A program made the translations under genes and the position numbers. From positions 620,001 to 684,000 of the forward strand of contig JARGSG010000025.1 of NCBI GenBank assembly GCA_030374805.1: 64,000 nt of DNA. The letters run 5' to 3'. The number at the start of each line of letters is the position of its first letter. Within the stretch, counting starts at the first letter, position 1. Below are positions 18,803-27,784 of the stretch, piece by piece. The stretch is from Gracilaria gracilis. Taxonomy: Eukaryota > Rhodophyta > Florideophyceae > Gracilariales > Gracilariaceae. The notes under the pieces were generated by a model. The model searched no databases. It saw nothing but the letters and a program-made list of their open reading frames with translations, and was not told the DNA's origin.

Positions 18803-19306
18803 GTGGGGACGCCAATCTGCAGTCCTACGCGGTTCTACTTGTTTGGCAAACCAGCAGGTTCTGGTTAAACCTTTACAGTGGTGGCAAGACTGTAGCGGTT
18901 ATCGTCTCGCGATCCGCCTGACCAGCGCGATATGAAAGGCGTGAACATTTTCCCTGTAGCGTGATGGTTTACTTCACCATGTGGCCCTGGTAGAGAAAAC
19001 AACGGTGCTTGGCTGAGTGAAGCTTGCAGAGGGAGAGTGGCGGATGCGCCTGACAAAAACCTTCACAGCGGCGGACTGAAGCCAACGCTAGAATTTGGTT
19101 CAGCTCCACAGCCAAGGGCCGACTGTGAAGCGGCAGCGGCAGTCGAATTTGCTGCGGACACGTAGACTCGCGTCACTTGGACGCTGTGATTGGCTCACAG
19201 AGTGACGGTACAGCGCAGGCGACCAATGGATCAGCGCAATCGAAATGTGCGAGTGCGAAAAACATTATCTCACAACGACTGCTTTCATCGCTGTAAAGTT
19301 AACCCT

Positions 19307-19317
19307 TACCCTTGGTA
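19307..19317 (-). repeat. TACCAAGGGTA element, copy 2
   Basis: Exact copy in reverse orientation (TACCCTTGGTA on the plus strand), in the promoter region of the DMT-type transporter. Confidence 0.7.
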
Positions 19318-19478
19318 CAACTCTATCGGTCTTATGGTCAAACCTCTCCGACACCACTTCATCGCTTCCCTTGCTATCCTACACGTCGCGCTCCTCCATC
19401 ACTGCCTCAACTGTTGCTAGGAGCCCGCCACCGTCGCCCATGTAACGAGACGACACAGTAACCCTTCTTCGCCACAGT

Positions 19479-20789
19479 ATGGCGGGCGGTTCGCTGCGCA
19501 TTTTTGTCTCCGCCGCCATTTTCGTGCTCACCGGAGTGGTAATGACCATCTCCCTTCAAGGCGTCCTTTATTCTGGCGGCGGCGATCGAGCTACTTTTCT
19601 ACTGGCGATTCCGAACTACCTAGGTATCGCCGCAGTGTATTTCTTTGGAGCGCGCTGCTTTCGTCTTCTCGACTCTCTCGGTGTGTGGTCTGGCGGAGGT
19701 AATGACGCAAACCGAGTGCATGTTTCTATCTACGAGAAGAAGCTACAACCCCAGTTGGGATTCTTTGAGACTCTGTTTCACCGAGACCGCAGAAAACTCT
19801 TCATTCTTGCGTTCAACGAAACGGGAGGCTTTTTCACTGGGCTCACGGGTCTGTCTATCGCTGGCTCTGGTCTTTATCAGGTGGTCTTCTCCGGCGGCAC
19901 AGTCTTTACCGCGCTACTCACCACTTTCTTTCTCAAGAAACGTCTATCGCTTTCACAATGGTTTTCTGTGGCCGTAATAACTATGGGGCTCATGATTACA
20001 GCCGAGCAAGTTACTCATTCGGCCACGGAAGCTGGCGCTGCAAGTCTCATCAGCGGGCTCTCTTTCGTGTTAGTTTCGTGCCTCTTTTACTCCACCAACT
20101 ACGTAATTGCCGAACATGTTCTCGACGACCTTGCGAACGATCATGACCAAGAGTCTGATGGTCTTCCACCGCCATCTGGGCTCGACTTGTCTCTGTATAC
20201 TGGCGGTTCCTGCTTGTTGTTGTTTGGAGTTTATGTCATGGCTCACACCGTTCCAAACTGGAGGAAACTTGTCGTGCATTCTATTGAGGAACATCATGGA
20301 AACACTACTATAATTATGGAAGAGTATGTCTACTTGACTGTGGCCTCCTTCTTCCATGCAATAACCCATTATGACGTCGTCGCCACGGTGGGCGCTGTAC
20401 CAATCGGCGTGCTCAATGCAATTCGAGCGGTCAGCGTTTTCGGCGTCAGCTCATTGTTTTTCTGCTCTCATCAGGCGTCTCAATGTTACAATTCGCGAAA
20501 AGGCATATCGACGGCTATCGTTATCATTGGAGCGCTTGCGTATTCAGCTGCGTCTGCCGCGGCAAGTGCCTCAAAGCGATATTCCAAGCTGTCACAAGTC
20601 GACGCAGTGGCAGCGCGCACGGCAAGGAAGCTAAGAAGAGCAATGAGTCAATCCGTTGATCTCTCGAAAAGCTTATCGTTATCGCTGGTACAAGCTGTTG
20701 AGGTACCCGCAGAAAGAAGTTTCACGCTCGGAAGCGTAACGGGTTCGTCTAGAAAGCGGAAAGATTCCATTCAAGCCACAGAAGAATGA
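19479..20789 (+). CDS. Drug/metabolite (nucleotide-sugar type) transporter family membrane protein
   Basis: A 436-residue frame from ATG 19479 with about ten hydrophobic segments, the layout of the drug/metabolite transporter superfamily (EamA, triose-phosphate and nucleotide-sugar carriers). The central part is the most typical: SGLYQVVFSGGTVFTALLTT, then FLKKRLSLSQWFSVAVITMG, where a helix pair is followed by the short basic loop and the next helix of the first half, as in SLC35-type carriers. A hydrophilic loop (about residues 215-235, acidic) separates the two halves. The C-terminal tail of about 75 residues is cytosolic in character, Ser-rich and basic (SSRKRK near the end). No transit or signal peptide precedes the first helix. 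Substrate and membrane cannot be read from the sequence. It is convergent with secE. Confidence 0.75.
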   Translation: MAGGSLRIFVSAAIFVLTGVVMTISLQGVLYSGGGDRATFLLAIPNYLGIAAVYFFGARCFRLLDSLGVWSGGGNDANRVHVSIYEKKLQPQLGFFETLFHRDRRKLFILAFNETGGFFTGLTGLSIAGSGLYQVVFSGGTVFTALLTTFFLKKRLSLSQWFSVAVITMGLMITAEQVTHSATEAGAASLISGLSFVLVSCLFYSTNYVIAEHVLDDLANDHDQESDGLPPPSGLDLSLYTGGSCLLLFGVYVMAHTVPNWRKLVVHSIEEHHGNTTIIMEEYVYLTVASFFHAITHYDVVATVGAVPIGVLNAIRAVSVFGVSSLFFCSHQASQCYNSRKGISTAIVIIGALAYSAASAAASASKRYSKLSQVDAVAARTARKLRRAMSQSVDLSKSLSLSLVQAVEVPAERSFTLGSVTGSSRKRKDSIQATEE

Positions 20790-21130
20790 CCAAATAGTTT
20801 ATCAGCGTTCCAGGCCCCCGACTTTATTACAAAGCTGATATTGTATTATAGGCAGGTATTGATATTGGGTTATCATGTGTCAAAGCAATGGTCACCATCT
20901 CAGAAACTGCTGTGGAGCCTGCATGATAGTAGATTCACGAAGAACCAATGCGCCACAGCTGACTCCATCTTCTAAACTCACTCCCGCAACTGACACTAAC
21001 AACAACCGCGGTTAATGCAAAGTAAACTGGACACATCAAATGGTTCGCAGTACAATACTTTTGTTCAGTGTAGTTTTTCCATTATCGCCAGGCAATCATG
21101 TCTTCCATTCACTCTCGGTCGGAATGAACA
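20790..21130. other. Short convergent intergenic region
   Basis: About 340 bases between the stops of the transporter gene and secE. Nothing recognised besides probable 3' ends. Confidence 0.5.
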
Positions 21131-21670
21131 TCAGATCCTCCCCTCAAAAAGAGTATGCGAGACGCGGTAGAAAAAGCCATCTACGAAGTATAAGGCAACG
21201 ACAGCCACGACGATTGTTGCGATGATTAGAGCAGTGAGCCGAAGCACTCTCGATGCTGAAGGCCACTCAACGAGCTTAAGTTCTTCAATTACCCCTCGTA
21301 AGAAGTCGATTATGGAGTTCTCCTCCCTCTGAGACAGACCAACTCCCATTGTGGATATCTGTGACAGGTCTATGTCATCGTCAACACCATTTCCTTCAAC
21401 GGAACCAGGGCTTGACGAGCCTGTACCAGTGAGAGTCGTCAAAGTCGGTAATGGTAGCTCAGTTGGAACTAACTTCTCCAACTGGGACTCGCCATCAGGT
21501 TGTTCGACGTTAGATTCTTGTTTCTGAAACTTGGCAAGCATTGAAGGTGACTCCCGGCGAACTTTGGGACGTTTAGCAGGAGGACGACGCCTGCAAGCCG
21601 TCCTCGAAATAAAGGATGATGTAGAGCGCACCGCAACCGGTGCGGAAATAAATGAAGTTACTGCATGCAT
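21131..21670 (-). CDS. secE: Plastid SecE subunit of the thylakoid Sec translocase
   Basis: From ATG 21670 this gives 179 residues; an upstream in-frame codon at 21727 would add 19. The front (MHAVTSFISAPVAVRSTSSF and on) is rich in Ser, Arg, Ala and Val and lacks acidic residues, typical of a plastid transit peptide. A charged middle follows. The C-terminal 60 residues are SecE: an amphipathic helix with the conserved ELKLVEWPS, then one membrane helix (LRLTALIIATIVVAVVALYF) and a short tail. SecE clamps SecY in the translocation channel; with plastid-encoded SecY and SecA it moves proteins into thylakoids. A nuclear secE fits that arrangement. The gene is divergent from the RHD3-like gene. 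Confidence 0.88.
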   Translation of the reverse strand: MHAVTSFISAPVAVRSTSSFISRTACRRRPPAKRPKVRRESPSMLAKFQKQESNVEQPDGESQLEKLVPTELPLPTLTTLTGTGSSSPGSVEGNGVDDDIDLSQISTMGVGLSQREENSIIDFLRGVIEELKLVEWPSASRVLRLTALIIATIVVAVVALYFVDGFFYRVSHTLFEGRI

Positions 21671-22161
21671 CCTGGAAAAAGGCTTCACGCCTGAACCGAA
21701 GAAGAAAGTATAGAACTGGCTGTCCAAGATGAACGATATCTCGTTCTCTTAATTTCACCAACTCGTTCCACCGCTGTTGTTAGAGGCGTTCTCAAATCAT
21801 GGGCGTGGGAGAGTCGTACAGCTGGCGGGCTTTTATTGGGCCGCTAGCATGGGTTGTCATCGGAGAGGGACCGTTCGGCCCAAGTGCGAGCGTTTTTTCG
21901 ACTGGGTCCGATCTGTCAACGAACAACCCTACAGCCCTCTCGACAGTTGGAGCTCAACGACACACTGTGTTTATACGTATCGGAGATCCTCGTCGGCGTG
22001 ATCTACTCCATTTCCGTTCGAGCGTGCGCCGACAATTTCCTATCGCTGCGCTCCATAGTCTTGAGTAGTTGCCTTCCAGACCGTATCTCCTCACTTGTTT
22101 TGGGGGGGATCGCCCGTTATCAGCCTTCAACGACGAAGATCATTCTCGCGCAAAGCTTATC
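21671..22161. other. Divergent promoter region between secE and the RHD3-like gene
   Basis: About 490 bases. Small overlapping frames on the plus strand lack recognisable content. The RHD3-like frame is open from 22069, but the first ATG in frame is at 22162. Confidence 0.5.
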
Positions 22162-23796
22162 ATGGCCCCAGTTCAGGTCATTGACGCCGAAGGCAAGGCA
22201 GCACTATCGGCAAGCACGTGGTTTCCGGAATATGATGAAATAGGTCCGGAGGCACTTTTCATAGTGTCTATTCTCGGTGGGCAAGCCTCCGGTAAGTCCA
22301 CGTTGCTCAACAAAATGTTCGGTACTTCGTTCGTCGTTGGTCCACGTTCGGCGGTCGCAGCCGCTACTACAAAAGGTGTATATGCCGATAAGGCAAAGGA
22401 CCGAGCCACGCTTGTTGCAGTTGACGTCGAAGGCTCTGATTCTCGTGAAAGGGGTCGAGACGGTCGCGCATTTCAGGCCCGGTGTGCGGCGTTTGTCACA
22501 TGCATTTCTGATGTTTTGCTTCTCAATTTGTGGTATCACGACGTCGGTCGATTTGATGCCGCAGGTTATGCATTGCTCAAAGCGGTGTTTGCCGAAGCGG
22601 CGAAGAACGCAGGTCAGGATGCGTTGAGAACCGCTCTTGTGTTCGTTGTGAGAGACGTGGACGATGATGTTGATATGAGCGAGCTCACGGAGTTGCTCAA
22701 AGGGGACGCAAAGGATATCTTCAGTGATGTCGCCAAGGATGAAGACATGGACAGCCTCTTTTCAGTGTCTGTAGTGGGTCTGCCACACATGAGACACAGA
22801 GAAGAAGCGTTTAGCAGCGCTTGTGAGAACCTGGCGCAAAGGCTCATGGATGAATCTGTGGAGGACAGTTTGGCCGCAACAGAGTTCTCGAAAGTTATTC
22901 CAGCGGACGGGATCGGCACGTTCACGTCGAAGTTGTGGGATGAACGGGCAACTAGCAGGTCTATCGCGACTCCCAATGGAGAGGACGTTGGGGAAGGTGG
23001 CGATGTGATGTTGAAGAACGCATTCAAGTGTAATGAGGCTTTCTCGCAAGCTTTATTGGACGCGTCAACCAAACTCAATGACTTTCAAGCTTCTACACTG
23101 GAGGAAGGAGAGAAGATTGAGGGATTTGGGGCCAAGTCGGCGCAAATTATGAATCAAGCGCTGGTGTCCTATGACACGGAAACAGAGGAGTGTGGCGACG
23201 ATAGCATTCAGATTCGAAAGCGCCGTGAGTTGGAATCGATCATTGACACATCACAGCACGCAATATTTATGAAGCAGCTTCAAGTTCTCCGGGAAAATGC
23301 CCTTGCTCACTTCAAGTCGGCAACGGCGTCGAATGACATGCCATCGGATTTTGCTTTCTACACGGCTGATTCGCTGTTTCAGCGGGAGGCAGAAGAATCA
23401 AAGCGACCCGGGTCGAGCTGGAGTGCAAATCAGGAACGCCAGGACCTGCAAAACATGATGCAAGAGATTTCGACGCAACGCAAACGACTGCTAACTTCGC
23501 AGGTGACGGCGGCGCAACAGCAGGCGCATGCAATGCAATACCTGCAATTGCAGCAGAGCCAGATCAACCAGATTCAAGCGCAAGCGTATGGTGGCAGTGC
23601 GGGCCAGTGGAATGTTGGGGCGGCGTACAGGCCGCCGGACACGAACATCAACGCCAGTCTGAGTTATCAGCAGGGGCGCACCAATATCCAGATTTCGATG
23701 GTGCCCGACGAGTCGGCATCGTTACTCGGCCCTAACGGCTTCACAGCCGGCGTGGGACCCGGCAATCTTGGACTCTCGTTTAACATCGGCTTGTAG
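22162..23796 (+). CDS. RHD3/Sey1-like GTPase lacking the membrane hairpin
   Basis: 544 residues from ATG 22162. The GTPase domain matches the RHD3/Sey1 family, dynamin-related GTPases that fuse ER tubules: P-loop GGQASGKSTLLN (39-50), switch ATTKGV (68-73), DVEGSDSRERG (88-98) with DxxG, and the RD-type base motif in FVVRDVDD. The stretch ISDVLLLNLWYHDVGR is near-diagnostic. A helical region follows. Family members normally run to about 800 residues with two membrane helices near the C-terminus; here the protein stops early and ends in a Gln-rich stretch (AAQQQAHAMQYLQLQQSQ) and a polar Gly/Asn-rich tail, with no membrane segment. There is no frame-shift sign: the stop at 23794-23796 is followed by AT-richer intergenic DNA. 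It may be a soluble paralogue or an unusual fusion factor. Confidence 0.8.
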   Translation: MAPVQVIDAEGKAALSASTWFPEYDEIGPEALFIVSILGGQASGKSTLLNKMFGTSFVVGPRSAVAAATTKGVYADKAKDRATLVAVDVEGSDSRERGRDGRAFQARCAAFVTCISDVLLLNLWYHDVGRFDAAGYALLKAVFAEAAKNAGQDALRTALVFVVRDVDDDVDMSELTELLKGDAKDIFSDVAKDEDMDSLFSVSVVGLPHMRHREEAFSSACENLAQRLMDESVEDSLAATEFSKVIPADGIGTFTSKLWDERATSRSIATPNGEDVGEGGDVMLKNAFKCNEAFSQALLDASTKLNDFQASTLEEGEKIEGFGAKSAQIMNQALVSYDTETEECGDDSIQIRKRRELESIIDTSQHAIFMKQLQVLRENALAHFKSATASNDMPSDFAFYTADSLFQREAEESKRPGSSWSANQERQDLQNMMQEISTQRKRLLTSQVTAAQQQAHAMQYLQLQQSQINQIQAQAYGGSAGQWNVGAAYRPPDTNINASLSYQQGRTNIQISMVPDESASLLGPNGFTAGVGPGNLGLSFNIGL

Positions 23797-24521
23797 ACGG
23801 TTTTGAATCAAACGGTTGCGCCATTCGTCAGTAAAAGCCATTGTTACGTTCTTCTCCACTGTTATCGAGTTTGTTGATAAAGACAACAGCTTCTTCCTTT
23901 GAGTACAAGCCAGGGCGAAAGCATGGGCATTGCGTAGCCAGGCAGGGCGTGGTGTTGCCTTGTACCAACGGTACCGATCGATACCTTGTTCCTGTAGGAA
24001 GCAGTTCCCTCTGCTGCTCCTAGCACAGTATGTCAGATAGAAATTAGGGTTAAGCGTAGTGTATTCGTGGTCATCTGCAATAGGCGCGATTACGGGTGAA
24101 TAACGATTATTTTAGAGAAGACACCCATTCTGATTGGCATCGCTGAGAAGGACGCCCCTTGACGGTGGAAGGGGCTCTTCGCCTCCCGCCGTTGGGAAAT
24201 CCCTGCTCATCCTCTAGTCCCGATCATCGCTGAAAGGACTTGAAACGTCTTCGGAAGGCAGCTTTGAATACCAATTCATCAGCGATTCCGGTGTGTGAGT
24301 ACTTGATACACACTGCAGACTTGCCTCCTTATATTCTTCTTCCAATATCTTCCACTGAGACCCGACACGACTTCATACTCAAACGCCCCCACATCTCCGT
24401 TTGGACGTCGTCATTACCACTCCCGAAAGCGCCCTAGTTGCTAGACGAATTTTTGCAATCCATCGCACAAAGACTGACCTCCGTAAACCTCAACCTCAAC
24501 TAATTGAACACTGTTATCATC
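23797..24521. other. Intergenic region with a TACCAACGGTA variant element
   Basis: About 725 bases with no recognised gene. TACCAACGGTA, a one-base variant of the recurring element, lies at 23965-23975. The next gene's frame stays open to 24504, but that codon is TTG. Confidence 0.5.
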
Positions 24522-25544
24522 ATGGCTGTCAATCCAAGCACGGAAAGATTCGTTTTCTTGTTCTCAAGGGCCCCAGAGGAGAACCCATTCAAAGAAGTTT
24601 GTGTACCAGATCCCCCGAAACTCGGGTTCCATCTCTGTCCCCAGGACGATTACGACGTGTTTCAAAACTATGCGCTATGGACTTGCGTTCGGGAGTCATG
24701 TATTCCTGAAGTATTGATCCCTTACCTATCAACAAATCCTAATTTGGAGCATGCGTCCATGCACGCTCCGATGATGTCAATTCAAATCCCGAGACTTCTT
24801 TATGAATGGCTCGCGGGACTAAGTTGGGAAGAGGTGATGCGTGGCGTCATTCTCAATCTTCACCTCGGTTCGCTCGTAGGCGTACCGCTCTGTTACCTTG
24901 CCCCATCCATCCGCGGAGACGTGTACGCGCTGCACATGCGCAGACTAGGAAGGGACAGTGGAGACCAGAAAAAGTATGTAGACGAGGAATTCCCAGGCGG
25001 TTCGAGTGAAACGGAACACAGTCGTGAGGTTGCTCAGCTTGATCGTACTCTGTGCAAAGATGGATCAGGTTTTCTACATCTCCCTATGTCATGGTCTTTA
25101 GTTCCTACAAGAACGACTGTGAGTGAAAGTTTTCGAGAAGCTGAAGAAGTACTTCGTGACGGGACTTCACCACGTATGTGGAAATGCTGGCAGTATTTTA
25201 TCGAATGTGTTCTTTGCCTACCTGGTGTCAATCCGAGTTATTACGCAGATAGGTTTTCGCATCTTATGGAGGGCGAAGAGTTCTTCTTCATCTGGCGCCA
25301 GATTAGAGCCATCTGTGAACTCACCATGGACAAAGAACGGCTTGCTTCCACAAATGAAGAAGGGAGACAACGTGTTGTGAATACAGGCGCTAAAAGTAAG
25401 CGTTGGACATACAGGTGGTATTTGGCGCATCTTCCAGAGGAAGTAATCATAGAACGCGTGATACCAATGCTCTTCTTGGACGTGAGTAATATGCCACGCT
25501 TCGCTGGACGGTGCAGGGGGGAAAGCTACAAAGGTTTTGCGTGA
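24522..25544 (+). CDS. Unrecognised 340-residue protein
   Basis: The frame runs from ATG 24522 (MAVNPSTERFVFLF) to a stop at 25544. I do not recognise a family. Visible features: no signal peptide or membrane helix; a moderately hydrophobic, Trp-, Cys- and Pro-containing sequence; acidic/basic balance near neutral; two similar segments, LYEWLAGLSWEEVMRGVILN near residue 90 and RWYLAHLPEEVIIERVIPM near residue 308, each a helix with Trp followed by EE and a hydrophobic run. These may be two copies of an internal repeat. Amino acid usage looks like a real protein, and the frame is much longer than chance frames nearby. It stands alone between two large intergenic regions. It could be lineage-specific or a fast-evolving member of a known family. 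Confidence 0.6.
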   Translation: MAVNPSTERFVFLFSRAPEENPFKEVCVPDPPKLGFHLCPQDDYDVFQNYALWTCVRESCIPEVLIPYLSTNPNLEHASMHAPMMSIQIPRLLYEWLAGLSWEEVMRGVILNLHLGSLVGVPLCYLAPSIRGDVYALHMRRLGRDSGDQKKYVDEEFPGGSSETEHSREVAQLDRTLCKDGSGFLHLPMSWSLVPTRTTVSESFREAEEVLRDGTSPRMWKCWQYFIECVLCLPGVNPSYYADRFSHLMEGEEFFFIWRQIRAICELTMDKERLASTNEEGRQRVVNTGAKSKRWTYRWYLAHLPEEVIIERVIPMLFLDVSNMPRFAGRCRGESYKGFA

Positions 25545-27784
25545 ACATGCATTCGTGGATGCCAGAAATGCTTATGCAAGAAGACGGCACTGATTTTCTG
25601 ACAGAGGGGAACGAAATGTTTGAGATATGCACATGCGACGGCTTCCCTCTACGGCTCGACTGACGCGGGACGAAGCAACGAAGGTGGAAGGTCACGAGGT
25701 CGTGAGCAGCTCATTGCATGTTCCAAAAGCGGAAAGCGCAATCGTGACTTGGTGATGAGGCGAGCGCGAATACGCCTCTACAATGCATTTGCGATGTTTA
25801 CCTTCCACAGCGTTGCAAACGTGTTAAAATCTCATTTGCTGCGTCTCATTTCGCTCTTTGTTCACGATGAGATTCACGCTTTCCCGTAGTAGTAGACTCT
25901 ACTACGGTTGAAGGTCCGAAGGGCAAAACTAATCTGGTTTGATGAAGGGCTCGCCAACTACGCTGTGGAATGCCAAGGTCGTGTCGTACTCCGTTGTTTC
26001 AGAGACATCTGCTGAATCGCTCCGATGAAGCTATCAGTCGCAGCTCAGAGATGGGCTAAGATGCCCGCATTGGTTTACCAAGGGTAACGTACTACAAGTG
26101 GTGGCATTTGTACTGTTTGGCTTCTTTAAAAGTTGTCGCTTCAGTTCGATTTGTGGCTTCCGGTCCAGACCATTGCGCTGCGAGTGAAGTTTAGTTTGTG
26201 TCCAAACTGCTTGATATTTTGATATCACACTGCAATTGGTGCCTTAGTGCCTGAATCATTGATACAGGGCGTTTTTCAGCTTTGCGAACCAGTGAGCACG
26301 GGGCTGGAACGCTCTAGAACATATCGGGACGAAAGGCAAGAAGCTTGGAACCAATTGATGTTGAAAAGACCTCGCTTTGATGATGTCAGATAATCTGTTT
26401 ACATTTTGTTCATGATGCGGGAATGAGGCAAAGATATGAAAAGACGGGTAGGTGGTGGAGAAGAGCGGGGTGGGTCAGGTATTGTGCCTATTGCGGTGAA
26501 CTGAAAAGTTATAAACTGTATCAATGGTAGATGGACATTTCACGTGAGGCATAGCTGGCGGCCACTTGGCGGCGATGAGTCGTCGCGGCAGCACCGGAGA
26601 AAAGGCGCTCCGCGCATTTGTTTGTGGACGGCGGCAACTCGTGTTTTTTTGGGGTGATTTGTTTTAAATAGATATATAGATATGATAGTCTGTTTCAGCT
26701 TGGAAGAAGACCAAGTTGGCTTAATTCACATGAAAGGAGGTTTTGATGGTCCGAAATGACGCGGAGCAACACCCTTAGTGACAGTGGATGAATATTTGTG
26801 GATGACACGCGAAGAGTACGATTAGATGCCTCTTTAGAAGCAAGACAAGCTGAGACGGCATATGTCAATCTTCAGCTCACGTGTTGCAGCAGCGAACGTT
26901 CGCAAAGATGTTCTAGAAGATTTGGAATGCAAGAGAGTCGCGCGAGATGGAGTTGGGTCGAAAGACAGTTGCATTTGCCATTGTGGCAAAGGCCCCTTTT
27001 TAGCTAACGTTTATCTATGATACCCCTGGTACCCCTGTTTGGTATATGTTGGTAAGCGGAAAGCGTCGAAAGCGTTGGGGCGTGGCGGGGGACAAAGACG
27101 GAGCAGAAAAAGTTTTGCGCATCGTGGAAGCGACGCAGTGGAAGCGACGCACACGTGCCTACACGAGCCACCCGTTGCGTCCGCGCTGTAAAGCGCGTAA
27201 TTTTACATACGACGAACGTGTCCGAAAACATTTTGGCGTTGCCAAATCGATCCAGTGGAAGAAGGCACACGTGCGGCCGCGCGCACAACGCGCGCCGCTG
27301 TGTGCTCCCCCCGCCCCCCCACCGCCAGCGCGTGCCCATCGCGTGTTCGTTCAAGCCCGTTGACGGCCGCCCAATGCTGCACCTCACCTTTTCGGCGTCC
27401 TCGCTCGCGTCGGCCAGCGCATTGTCCAGGCGCGCCGCACACCAACTTACAACGCCTTCCCTGCTTGTCGCCACCCACTACTTAACCCCGCCCGCTCCGC
27501 CGAATGCCCGCTCTTCTCCCAGCCTCGACTGCTGTCCGTCGCCCTTTCTGACTTTCGTTCTTCAGCATCCTTCTTCCACACCCACATCCAATTTACACAC
27601 AACTTCTTCCATACCTCCTTCCATAGCTCCTTCCATTCCGAACCGCTCTTGAATGGGCACCGACGCAAACCACCCTTCTTTCCCCCAGTCGTTTCAACAG
27701 CGACTTATACATTCCCTCACCTACTCCAAACCCCCTCGGTGTCGTATCTGAACTCTTTCTATTCTACCCCGAACGTCGTCAAAA
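25545..27784. other. Large gene-free stretch
   Basis: About 2.2 kb with no recognised gene. It contains an exact TACCAAGGGTA element (26076-26086), a variant TACCCCTGGTA (27021-27031), a direct repeat of GTGGAAGCGACGCA near 27125-27152, and a C/T-rich tract from about 27480 to 27650 with short repeats of CTTCCATA, just upstream of the GH63 gene. Short frames in both directions show no motifs. Confidence 0.55.
26076..26086 (+). repeat. TACCAAGGGTA element, copy 3
   Basis: Exact copy of the recurring 11-base element, 532 bases after the stop of the orphan gene, in the gene-free stretch. Confidence 0.7.

Larger units (their letters stand above)
18579..19478. other. Intergenic region with two copies of the TACCAAGGGTA element
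   Basis: About 900 bases, no recognised gene. It holds two exact copies of the 11-base element (18792-18802 and 19307-19317, opposite orientations); the second lies 162 bases before the transporter ATG. Confidence 0.6.

Noticed and set aside
22069-22161. Upstream extension of the RHD3-like frame
   Set aside because: The extension starts with a TTG codon; the first ATG in frame is 22162 and the family domain begins just after.
24046-24056. TTAGGGTTAAG resembling telomeric repeat
   Set aside because: Single partial copy, no array.
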